Source: CAYYGL01 sp964471235 (GTDB lineage: Bacteria > Calditrichota > Calditrichia > RBG-13-44-9 > J075). From it: DNA of 9,640 bases. The translations under genes and the position numbers were made by a program. The DNA lies in contig CAYYGL010000183.1 of the NCBI GenBank assembly GCA_964471235.1, positions 1 through 9,640 of the forward strand, read 5' to 3'. Position 1 is the stretch's first letter. Every line of letters starts with the position of its first letter. This document shows positions 1-6,196 of the stretch, piece after piece. Below the pieces are notes generated by a model. It saw only the letters and a program-made list of their open reading frames with translations, had not been told where the DNA came from and did not search any database.

Positions 1-1
1 T

Positions 2-397
2 GCCGCGGTGTTGCTCCTCAGCAGCCTCGGTTACCCCAACCTGGTGCTAACCGTCGCGTTTCTCATCGGCATTGGAGTCAGTTACCTGGGCGCCTGGTTG
101 ACGGTGAAAGATCGGAAATTAAACGACCGGATATTACGATTAACCCTGAAGGCAGCGGAGCATGCCAGCTTTAAGAAAATCATCTTATTGGATGTGGGCA
201 GTATTTTCCTTTATTTAGTTTTAATGAGTTGCCTGGCATTTCTGGGAATTATTGCTGCCGAATTCATTTTGCATTATTCAGCCGGTTTTCATCCGTTGGC
301 GCAGGAAAAATCTCTTGTTTTTGTAAAACCCACTATCTGGGGGATCGGGCTGTTTTTAACCGGGCAGTTGTTTTACAACGCATTGCGGAAACGATGA
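2..397 (+). CDS. PTS mannose-family EIIC component, C-terminal part (5' end outside window)
   Basis: This is the C-terminal ~131 residues of an integral membrane protein; the reading frame is open to the left edge, so the true start lies upstream. Three hydrophobic segments are visible: roughly residues 5-33, 58-88 and 105-128 of the fragment. Between the first two is a polar stretch (VKDRKLNDRILRLTLKAAEH) resembling the R..N....h.ad.aa region that follows a membrane helix in EIIC proteins of the mannose/fructose/sorbose family. In that family EIIC forms the sugar channel together with EIID. The call rests on this resemblance plus the position directly before a clear EIID gene, 111 bases downstream. 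Substrate cannot be read from the fragment. It could be another polytopic membrane protein, but the context makes EIIC the best reading. Confidence 0.75.
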   Translation, partial: AAVLLLSSLGYPNLVLTVAFLIGIGVSYLGAWLTVKDRKLNDRILRLTLKAAEHASFKKIILLDVGSIFLYLVLMSCLAFLGIIAAEFILHYSAGFHPLAQEKSLVFVKPTIWGIGLFLTGQLFYNALRKR

Positions 398-508
398 GGG
401 GTATGGCGATTCAATACAGGAATTGAGGATATGTGAGTCAGTTAGCATTGTGTTGGTCACCGGGCGGTCTACATGCAACCGGCAAGAAGCCAAAAAAGTG
501 AATAAGCC

Positions 509-1366
509 ATGCGGGAAGAGAAAATAAAAAAGAGGGCATTGCAGATGAAGCCGTCCCGGACGGAGGCACCTCCGGAGCAGGCGCCGGCATCGACCCGCTG
601 TTCAATCCGGAAGTGGGATATCTTTCGGGTCTTATTGAGAAGCTTCTTTGTGCAGTCGGTCTGGAACTATCGGACTCTAATCTCGGTGGGATTCGGGATT
701 TGCCTGATCCCGATTTTGAAACGGCTGTATGATGATCCCCAATCCCAGAAGGAATTCTTGAGCCGTCACCTGAAATTTTTCAATGCTCATCCCTATATGA
801 CCTCGTATGCCCTGGGGGTTTCCATCCACCTGGAAGAAGCCTTAGCCAACGGCAAAGCAGAAGCAGAAGAGCAAATCAGCCGGGTGAAGGATTTGCTAAT
901 CACCATTCTGGGCGGACTGGGCGACACCCTCTTCTGGGCGACCATCAAACCGGCATCGCTCATTTTCGGGGTCATGACCCTGATCCTGTTTCAATCTCAA
1001 ACCACGCGGATGGTTGCGCTGCTCGTCACCTTCCTGTTGTATAACATCCCCCATATCTATTTCCGCATTAAAGGCATTCTGGAAGGGTATCGGTATGGTA
1101 TAGAGGTACACAAATTCATCCACAAAAACCGCTTCCGGAAGCTGGAATCCGCTTATTTTTACATCGGTGTGATCGCCTTTTTGTTGTTTTTCGTCTTTTT
1201 AATTCGTACACTAATTCAGGAAAATCCTTTTTACTTGTTGATGATGGTTGTTTCAATGACCGCCTATATGTTCATCTACAAGTTCACAAAACGGTTTTAT
1301 CTCTCAATCTATCTGACATTGCTGTTGGGAATTGTCTCGGGAATTGTGTTTTACCGTGTTATTTGA
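509..1366 (+). CDS. PTS mannose/fructose/sorbose-family EIID component
   Basis: A 285-residue membrane component that works with EIIC to carry and phosphorylate a mannose- or glucose-type sugar. Family signatures include LLRSFFVQSVWNY (residues 42-54), FFNAHPYMTSYALGV (90-104) followed by the LEEALANG segment, and GGLGDTLFWATIKP (135-148), which matches the conserved G..GD.LFW.T.RP region of EIID. The C-terminal part has three hydrophobic stretches (about 215-235, 240-258 and 263-283). The first ~34 residues are charged and not part of the family core. An alternative start at codon 13 (ATG at 545) has the better Shine-Dalgarno (agaggg at 531-536, spacing 8) and may be the real one; the ATG at 509 has only a poor one. 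The gene lies downstream of EIIC and upstream of ptsH and ptsI. Family assignment is strong; sugar specificity is unknown. Confidence 0.9.
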   Translation: MREEKIKKRALQMKPSRTEAPPEQAPASTRCSIRKWDIFRVLLRSFFVQSVWNYRTLISVGFGICLIPILKRLYDDPQSQKEFLSRHLKFFNAHPYMTSYALGVSIHLEEALANGKAEAEEQISRVKDLLITILGGLGDTLFWATIKPASLIFGVMTLILFQSQTTRMVALLVTFLLYNIPHIYFRIKGILEGYRYGIEVHKFIHKNRFRKLESAYFYIGVIAFLLFFVFLIRTLIQENPFYLLMMVVSMTAYMFIYKFTKRFYLSIYLTLLLGIVSGIVFYRVI

Positions 1367-1545
1367 CGGAGTTACGTTTTGTTTGCTCATTAAAGTATAC
1401 TTAATTGTAACTGTGGTGATAGGGTTACCGTTATCCTTCACGAGATTGAGATTGTTGATGTATCCTTACGAATTTAGTGGCTTAGCGGTTAGGATATCCA
1501 ATCATTAAACCTTAACCGGTTTTAAACAGGTTGTTATTAAGCTCT

Positions 1546-1824
1546 ATGAGTGATGATTTAATCAAAAAAACGTTTCAGATAAATAATAAATTCGGGATAC
1601 ACGCCAGACCGGCAGCTTTGTTTGTGAAAACCGCCAGTCAATTTCAATCGGACATTAAAGTGGCAAAAGATGGTTTTGTGGCAAATGGGAAGAGCATCAT
1701 GGGGTTAATGTCTCTGGCGGCAGAATATGGCAGTGAAATCGAAGTCATTATTGAAGGAGAAGATGCCCGGGAAGCGATGGCGGCTATTGAGAATCTGTTG
1801 GAAAGTAATTTTAACGAGGAATAG
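1546..1824 (+). CDS. ptsH: HPr, phosphocarrier protein of the PTS
   Basis: A 92-residue HPr, close to the usual 85-90. It accepts phosphate from Enzyme I and passes it to EIIA domains in the cytoplasm. The active-site motif GIHARPAA is at residues 17-24 with the phosphorylated His at 19. The regulatory-site motif NGKSIMGLMSL is intact, with Ser50 matching Ser46 of Bacillus HPr, the target of HPr kinase, so serine phosphorylation is possible (inference; no hprK is in the window). I chose the ATG at 1546, giving MSDDLIKKTFQI. An in-frame TTG at 1531 would add five residues but has no usable ribosome site. The nearest purine-rich match (acagg, 1526-1530) is 15 bases upstream of the ATG. ptsI follows after 97 bases. 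Confidence 0.96.
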   Translation: MSDDLIKKTFQINNKFGIHARPAALFVKTASQFQSDIKVAKDGFVANGKSIMGLMSLAAEYGSEIEVIIEGEDAREAMAAIENLLESNFNEE

Positions 1825-1921
1825 CCGGAAGTACTCAGTGGCTTAAGACAACTGCGAAACGGTTCCGGTGGGAAAATCCGCAACGTGTGGCTTTTAATCC
1901 ACCATCATCCATTGAAACTTT

Positions 1922-3706
1922 ATGAGTAAAATGCCGGAGGAAAAAAACAAAAAAAGAGAAGTGGTGCTGGAAGGTGTTCCGGCATCTCCCGGGATAAGTA
2001 TTGGTCCTTGCTTTGTATTTGCGGAACTTACCTGGGATCCGGTGCCCACCATCATCTCCGCAGAGCAGGTTGGGGAGCAAATTCAAACCTTCCGCAATTC
2101 CGTCAATTCCGTTTTAGAGGAATTGAAACAGACCTACCGGAAAACCCAGCACCAATATGGGGATGAATTGGCGGAAATAATGGAAGTGCAAATTGCTTTT
2201 TTGGAAGATGATATTTTTCTCCGGGAGGTGGAAGAATTGATTGAAAGCAAGCTCTATGATGCCGCTTACGCCACCTTTCTTATCTTTCGGGAGAAGAAAG
2301 AGCACTTCTTACAGATGTCCGATGAATATTTTCGGGAACGAGCTTTAGACATCCATGCGCTAAAGGAACGGATCATTCAACACATTTTGGGCAGGGAAAT
2401 GCCCACCTCCATATCCATTGATCATCCGGCGATTGTGATTGCCGATAACCTCACCCCATCGGAGACGGTGAATCTTCATAAACAAAATGTGCTGGGGTTC
2501 GCCACCAATGCCGGTGGCAGAACCTCTCATACTGCAATTGTGGCGAAAGCACTCTCGGTTCCGGCGGTTGTGGGATTAAAAAAAGTTACCGAAATGGCAG
2601 AAACCGGCTCCATCGTAATTCTGGACGGCACCCACGGAAAGATTATCCTCAATCCTTCTCCCCCCACCATAAACCGCTACAAAAAAGAACAGAAGCATTT
2701 TCTATCCTTAGAGAAAAAACTCCTAAAAGAAAGTGCCCGGGAGTCGGTTACCAGAGACGGTAAAAAGGTCTGTCTGCATGCCAATATCGAATTTGAGGAA
2801 GAGTTGGCGCAGGTGAAGCAGGTCAATGCCGACGGAATCGGGTTGTATCGGACGGAAGGATTGTTTATCAATCGTCCCGATTTGCCCGGCGAGGACGAGC
2901 AGGCGGAGATGTATACCCGGGTGGCGAAGAAAATTTACCCTCAAAAGGTAGTCATCCGCACCGCCGATATCGGGGGCGATAAAGTGCTGCCCGGTATTCT
3001 GACCACCCAGGAAGAAAATCCTTTTCTGGGCTGGCGCGCCATTCGTTTCTGGTTGGACCATAAAATCGGGTTTGTAGCGCAACTGAAAGCCATTCTCCGT
3101 GCCAACCGCCAGCATAATGTCCAGCTTCTGCTGCCCATGATTAGCGGGTTGGATGAAGTTTACCAGGTCAAGGAACTGCTAAAAGAAGCTAAAGCCCAAC
3201 TCCGCAAAGAAGGGAAACCGTTCGGCGAACCAATTGAATTAGGGGTGATGATTGAAATTCCCTCGATGGTGATTCTGGCAGATGTGCTGGCGAAAGAGGT
3301 TGATTTTGTCAGCATCGGCACCAACGACCTGGTGCAATATACCCTGGCAGTAGACCGCGGTAATGAGAAGGTCGCCAAGCTATATTCCCATTTTCACCCG
3401 GCAATTTTAAGAATGATAAAGATGATTATCGATGCCGGGCAAAAGGAAAACATTACCGTGGGGATGTGCGGTGAAATGGCAGGGGATCCGCTTGCCATTC
3501 CATTGCTGTTAGCCATTGGCATTCATTGCTTTAGCGCCTCTCCCACGGTGATACCGGAGATCAAACGCATTATCCGGGAACTGTCCATTACGGAATGCGA
3601 ACAACTATACCGGAAGGTGCAATCATTAACTACTACCGGAGAGGTGGTGGCAGTGGTAAAAGATTTTTTCCATCAAAAATTTCCAGATATCTATGTGGAT
3701 AATTGA
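1922..3706 (+). CDS. ptsI: PTS Enzyme I (phosphoenolpyruvate-protein phosphotransferase)
   Basis: A 594-residue cytoplasmic enzyme that takes phosphate from PEP and gives it to HPr. Domain order is normal: N-terminal HPr-binding helical region (about 15-150), swivelling phosphohistidine domain (about 160-245) and C-terminal PEP-binding TIM barrel (about 275-555). Active-site His203 lies in GGRTSHTAIVAKALSVPAVVG, residues 198-218. PEP-binding and catalytic elements are all present: GIGLYRTEGLF (Arg310), IRTADIGGDK (Arg346), GVMIEIPS (441-448), FVSIGTNDLVQYTLAVDR (462-479) and the catalytic Cys516 in MCGEMAGDP. Length is slightly over the usual ~575. No Shine-Dalgarno is visible before the ATG at 1922. 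A second ATG three codons on (1931) does no better, so either could be used. It follows ptsH on the same strand and is probably co-transcribed with it. Confidence 0.97.
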   Translation: MSKMPEEKNKKREVVLEGVPASPGISIGPCFVFAELTWDPVPTIISAEQVGEQIQTFRNSVNSVLEELKQTYRKTQHQYGDELAEIMEVQIAFLEDDIFLREVEELIESKLYDAAYATFLIFREKKEHFLQMSDEYFRERALDIHALKERIIQHILGREMPTSISIDHPAIVIADNLTPSETVNLHKQNVLGFATNAGGRTSHTAIVAKALSVPAVVGLKKVTEMAETGSIVILDGTHGKIILNPSPPTINRYKKEQKHFLSLEKKLLKESARESVTRDGKKVCLHANIEFEEELAQVKQVNADGIGLYRTEGLFINRPDLPGEDEQAEMYTRVAKKIYPQKVVIRTADIGGDKVLPGILTTQEENPFLGWRAIRFWLDHKIGFVAQLKAILRANRQHNVQLLLPMISGLDEVYQVKELLKEAKAQLRKEGKPFGEPIELGVMIEIPSMVILADVLAKEVDFVSIGTNDLVQYTLAVDRGNEKVAKLYSHFHPAILRMIKMIIDAGQKENITVGMCGEMAGDPLAIPLLLAIGIHCFSASPTVIPEIKRIIRELSITECEQLYRKVQSLTTTGEVVAVVKDFFHQKFPDIYVDN

Positions 3707-3878
3707 TTGCCCGGGAAATGGCCGGTGGTACCATTTTGGAACCATTCGGCAGTCTACCGATTGCAGGACCGTTGATGGCTGCCTGCCCCATTGAAGGCGG
3801 CTGACAACGGACAATAATTTTAAATGTTTGGGAAAACATCGTTATCAAATTAACTCGTAAAGAAAGGAACCATACACT

Positions 3879-4913
3879 ATGCTGGATTATGATCGTTCTA
3901 ACTTTCTCACATTCTTAAAAGGATTTCCCGATCAGATTTCCGAAACCCGAAAGATGATGAAAAATGTTACGGTAGATGTGGAGTTATCCGCTTTTCGGAA
4001 TCTGATATTTGCCGGGATGGGCGGTTCTGCTATTTCCGGCGAGTTGTTTGCTGCGTTTGCTGCGGAACAACTTCCCATCCCCATGCAGGTGCTGCGGGGA
4101 TATGACATCCCGGGGTATGTGAATGAGAGCACCCTGTTTATTGCCATTAGCTATTCCGGGAATACCGAGGAGACCTTAACGGCAACCCGGCAGGCAATGG
4201 AAAATGGGGCGACGGTGGTCGGGATATCTTCCGGCGGTGAATTGGAAACCCTGTGTGTTCAAAAAGGATTCCCCCATATCAAAATTCCAGCAGGCTATCC
4301 GCCCCGCCAGGCATTGGGCTATTTGTTTTTTTCGTTATACTATTTGCTGGACAAAATACAGGGCAGGATTGTCAAAGCCCGGGAGGTTACGGAAACCGAA
4401 CGCCTCCTGCGAGAGCTGGCGGCTCGCTTCAACCCGGAACAGAACACCGGCAGCAATCTTGCCAATAATATCGCCCAGAGCATTTATCACGCATTTCCGG
4501 TAATTTACACTGCGGTGCCCTATCTCTACCCGGTGCCGGTGCGCTGGCGAAATCAATTCAATGAAAACGCCAAAACCATGGCGTTCAGCAATGTTTTCCC
4601 GGAACTGAATCATAACGAGATTATGGGTTGGGAAGGGATGACGGAACTGAACAAGCATCTGCGAATTATCATCTTGCGCTCCTCTGACGAGACGCCCCGG
4701 ATGCAGAAGCGGATTGAAATCAGCAAGGAGGTTATCCGGAAATATAACCTTCCGCTGGGAGAAATTTTTGCCGAGGGCAAGTCCCGCCTGGCGCGCATGT
4801 TTTCCTTGATTTATGTCGGCGACTGGGCAAGCTATCACCTGGCGATGCTGAATGAGAAAGACCCAATCCGCATTGACAGCATTGACTATTTAAAACAGAA
4901 GTTAAGCGAGTAG
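3879..4913 (+). CDS. Bifunctional phosphoglucose/phosphomannose isomerase
   Basis: A 344-residue SIS-fold isomerase of the archaeal/bacterial bifunctional PGI/PMI family, which interconverts glucose 6-phosphate or mannose 6-phosphate with fructose 6-phosphate. The first SIS domain has FAGMGGSAISGEL (44-56) and the phosphosugar-binding motif ISYSGNTEET (90-99). The PPRQALGY motif (141-148, Arg143) is characteristic. The second half carries the catalytic candidates Glu229 in QFNENAK and His245 in ELNHNEI, as in the Pyrobaculum enzyme family. I could not align the conserved threonine described near the C terminus of that enzyme; here the segment reads EKDPIRIDSIDYLK. The start is supported by aaagga (about 3862-3867) 11 bases upstream. 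It lies 172 bases after ptsI, which suits a role in channelling PTS-imported hexose phosphate into glycolysis. Dual activity is inferred from family. Confidence 0.92.
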   Translation: MLDYDRSNFLTFLKGFPDQISETRKMMKNVTVDVELSAFRNLIFAGMGGSAISGELFAAFAAEQLPIPMQVLRGYDIPGYVNESTLFIAISYSGNTEETLTATRQAMENGATVVGISSGGELETLCVQKGFPHIKIPAGYPPRQALGYLFFSLYYLLDKIQGRIVKAREVTETERLLRELAARFNPEQNTGSNLANNIAQSIYHAFPVIYTAVPYLYPVPVRWRNQFNENAKTMAFSNVFPELNHNEIMGWEGMTELNKHLRIIILRSSDETPRMQKRIEISKEVIRKYNLPLGEIFAEGKSRLARMFSLIYVGDWASYHLAMLNEKDPIRIDSIDYLKQKLSE

Positions 4914-4950
4914 CAGGTTTTGGAAAACGGGCTGACAGACTGTAGGCTGT

Positions 4951-4978
4951 TTGACGGTTAGGTACCGATGAGTAGCTC
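4951..4978 (+). promoter_or_regulatory. Possible promoter for tRNA-Sec
   Basis: A TTGACG -35-like box (4951-4956) is followed after 16 bases by TAGCTC (4973-4978), a poor -10. The spacing would start transcription about 15 bases before the tRNA. Only the -35 is convincing, so this is tentative; the tRNA could instead be transcribed from upstream. Confidence 0.22.
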
Positions 4979-4998
4979 GTTTAGCCGAAATTCATTCC

Positions 4999-5092
4999 GG
5001 AGGTGGAAGGGGACCGGTGTCTCCCCCGGCCTTCAAAGCCGCGCGTGTCCCGGCAGACCGGGGCAGGTGGGTTCGACTCCCACGCACCTCCG
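4999..5092 (+). tRNA. selC: tRNA-Sec (selenocysteine tRNA), anticodon TCA
   Basis: A 94-base tRNA with selenocysteine-specific architecture. The acceptor strands are GGAGGTGG (4999-5006) and GCACCTCC (5084-5091): seven perfect pairs and a G-G mismatch at the eighth position, with discriminator G5092. The D arm is GGGGA (5009-5013) with TCCCC (5022-5026). The anticodon loop CTTCAAA (5031-5037) carries TCA at 5033-5035, closed by CGGC (5027-5030) and GCCG (5038-5041). A long variable arm forms a seven-pair stem (5047-5053 with 5058-5064, one G-T pair) with loop CAGA. The T arm is GTGGG, loop TTCGACT, CCCAC (5067-5083). The TTCAAA context, long extra arm, extended acceptor and TTCGACT loop match bacterial selC and not serine or leucine tRNAs. 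No CCA is encoded (the next bases are CTA). It implies UGA decoding as selenocysteine in this organism; selA, selB and selD are not in the window. Confidence 0.93.
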
Positions 5093-5180
5093 CTAAGCTT
5101 TTTCCCGCCGGTAAATCGAAAGACTATTACCAGTTGCCCTGCCGGGGCAGACAACAGAGCCTTCGCTTGAAACGCATTGA

Positions 5181-5297
5181 GACTCCACCATCACCCAGAA
5201 AGGGCGCATACCCGACCGCCGGATTGACCAATTGGTCTACGAGCTTTACGGACTGACGGAGGAGGATATTGGAATTGTGGAGGAGGGGGTGAGGTAG
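5181..5297 (+). pseudogene. Remnant: C-terminal tail of Eco57I/TaqI-like DNA methyltransferase or type IIG restriction enzyme (copy 1)
   Basis: An open stretch of 38 codons ending in TAG, bounded upstream by an in-frame TGA (5178-5180). Residues from 5217 read RRIDQLVYELYGLTEED and end IGIVEEGVR. The pattern (R/E)ID.LVYELYGLTEEE..IVE is a very common C terminus of adenine-specific DNA methyltransferases and fused type IIG restriction-modification enzymes. Those proteins are usually several hundred to over a thousand residues, and nothing upstream in this frame belongs to one: the tRNA gene begins only ~200 bases before. I therefore read it as a truncated gene end left after deletion or a failed insertion beside selC. 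The assignment rests on one short motif; a matching decayed copy lies at 6110-6196. Confidence 0.6.
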
Positions 5298-5309
5298 AAC
5301 GATTTGTTC

Positions 5310-5324
5310 AACCCCTCCGGGGTT
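5310..5324. repeat. REP-type palindrome 1
   Basis: AACCCC-TCC-GGGGTT, a perfect six-pair hairpin with a three-base loop, preceded by TTGTTC. It is one of four related GC-rich palindromes between the restriction-enzyme remnant and the transposase. Confidence 0.7.
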
Positions 5325-5352
5325 GTTATTACATTGATGGGTGGTTTTTTTC

Positions 5353-5403
5353 CTACAAATGTTCAATCCCTTCCCCGAAGGGGCCACTCCGTGGCGGGAT
5401 TGG
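5353..5403. repeat. REP-type compound repeat with cloverleaf-like folding
   Basis: The unit begins CTACAAATGTTCAATCCC. An outer stem CAATCCC (5364-5370) pairs with GGGATTG (5396-5402). It encloses two small hairpins, CCCC-GAA-GGGG (5373-5383) and GCCAC-TCC-GTGGC (5383-5395), which share base 5383. The leading CTACAAATGTTCAA is nearly the reverse complement of the TTCAACATTTGTAG tail at 5514-5527, so this unit lies in the opposite orientation to palindrome 4. Confidence 0.7.
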
Positions 5404-5445
5404 TTAGCGGTGTAGGTAGAGATGGACAATATAGAATCGCGAAGG

Positions 5446-5472
5446 AACCCCGGAGGCGTTCAATAATTGTAG
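5446..5472. repeat. REP-type palindrome 3 (degenerate)
   Basis: AACCCC-GGA-GGCGTT followed by TTCAATAATTGTAG. It has the same layout as palindrome 4 but with one mismatch in the stem and changes in the tail, so it is an eroded copy in the same orientation. Confidence 0.6.
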
Positions 5473-5500
5473 AGAAACAAAAACCAGCCAAACCACACAG

Positions 5501-5527
5501 AACCCCGAAGGGGTTCAACATTTGTAG
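5501..5527. repeat. REP-type palindrome 4
   Basis: AACCCC-GAA-GGGGTT (5501-5515), a perfect stem, followed directly by the tail TTCAACATTTGTAG (5514-5527). It sits about 30 bases upstream of the transposase start region, the usual position of a REP unit beside its cognate REP-associated transposase. A partial ACAAATGT repeats at 5541-5548. Confidence 0.7.
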
Positions 5528-5560
5528 CAAATTGAGATCAACAAATGTGAGGGGGATATG

Positions 5561-6007
5561 ATGAGCACCTACACCTAACTCTATATCCACATCGTCTTCT
5601 CCGTAAAAGAACGCACCAATCTCTTGCATGATGAAAAACGCCAACGTGTTTACCAATATATAAACGGCATCATCAAAAACCTGAAACACAAACCTATCAT
5701 TATTAACGGCACGCCGGATCATATCCACATTCTTGTCGGACTCAACCCTTCAAAAAACATCTCCGATTTGGTAAAGGAAATCAAGCGAAACTCCACAAAC
5801 TTTATCAATGAACAAAACTGGTTCCGGGGAAAATTTGCCTGGCAGGAAGGATACGGTGCGTTTAGCTACGGAAGGTCTCAACTCCAAAGCATTATCAATT
5901 ACATCAAAAATCAGGAGAAACATCATCAGAAAAGAAATTTTCGAGCAGAATATATTGCTCTTTTAAAACACTTTGGGGTTGAATATGATGAGAGATGGAT
6001 CCCTTAA
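5561..6007 (+). pseudogene. IS200-like / REP-associated tyrosine transposase (TnpA_REP/Y1 family), interrupted by an in-frame TAA
   Basis: The frame from ATG 5561 reads MSTYT, then TAA (5576-5578), then LYIHIVFSVKERTNLL and onward to the stop at 6005-6007. Family members commonly begin TYTQ.LYHIVFS, so the stop very probably replaces a Gln codon (CAA to TAA). Catalytic parts remain: the HUH motif in PDHIHILVGL (HIH at 5720-5728), the GYGAFS region, and the nucleophile Tyr with its helix in NYIKNQEKHH (Tyr codon about 5900-5902). Without the stop the protein would be 148 residues, normal for single-domain Y1 transposases. A protein of 127 residues could start at ATG 5624 but would lack the first beta strand, so activity is doubtful. 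The REP-like palindromes just upstream favour the REP-associated subgroup over a mobile IS200. Family call is strong; functional state is inferred. Confidence 0.88.
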
Positions 6008-6014
6008 AAAACCC

Positions 6015-6033
6015 GCCCCGTCATAGCGGGGGC
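6015..6033. repeat. Hairpin downstream of the transposase
   Basis: GCCCC (6015-6019) can pair with GGGGC (6029-6033) around a nine-base loop, beginning seven bases after the transposase stop. It may be the right-hand palindrome of the element or a weak terminator; there is no following T run. Confidence 0.35.
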
Positions 6034-6109
6034 AACAGGTAGAAACCATGTTAGACCTGCCCGCCGCTTGCAGCATGTTACCCTCCCGCAAGAAAAAACC
6101 CAACTCCAG

Positions 6110-6196
6110 CGCCGGATTGACAATCCCAAAGGGAGCCCTTCGGCCCTGGTATAGGACCTCTACGGGCTGACGGAGGAGTAAGTTGAGATTGTGGAA
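6110..6196 (+). pseudogene. Remnant: second copy of the methyltransferase/type IIG C-terminal tail
   Basis: The frame reads RRID, then eight codons, then LV, stop, DLYGLTEE, stop, VEIVE. Lined up with the copy at 5217-5294, the ancestral text would be RRID.LVYDLYGLTEEEVEIVE. TAG (6152-6154) stands where Tyr is expected and TAA (6179-6181) where Glu is expected. About 21 extra bases after RRID contain an imperfect palindrome (6126-6143). The coding differences from copy 1 (D for E, EVEI for DIGI) suggest a different parent gene, not a recent duplicate. The upstream frame reads QEKTQLQ, plausible for such a protein, but no full gene is present. It is dead. Confidence 0.6.

Noticed and set aside
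565..573. Copy of the tRNA-Sec 3' end (GCACCTCCG) as a possible attachment site
   Set aside because: Only nine bases match and it lies inside the N-terminal coding part of EIID, upstream of the tRNA; chance is the better explanation.
4335..4838. A 167-codon minus-strand open frame inside the isomerase gene
   Set aside because: Antisense shadow of a clearly conserved enzyme; no domain or start signal.
5017..5256. A 79-codon plus-strand open frame overlapping tRNA-Sec
   Set aside because: It runs through the tRNA structure and out of frame with the restriction-enzyme remnant, with no protein features.
5301..5527. Repeats considered as a CRISPR array
   Set aside because: Units are palindromic, of unequal length, in both orientations and unevenly spaced, with no constant repeat-spacer period; REP units fit better.
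5127..5728. Minus-strand open frames of 100 and 121 codons across the repeats and transposase
   Set aside because: They are made of REP repeat sequence and the antisense of transposase coding sequence.
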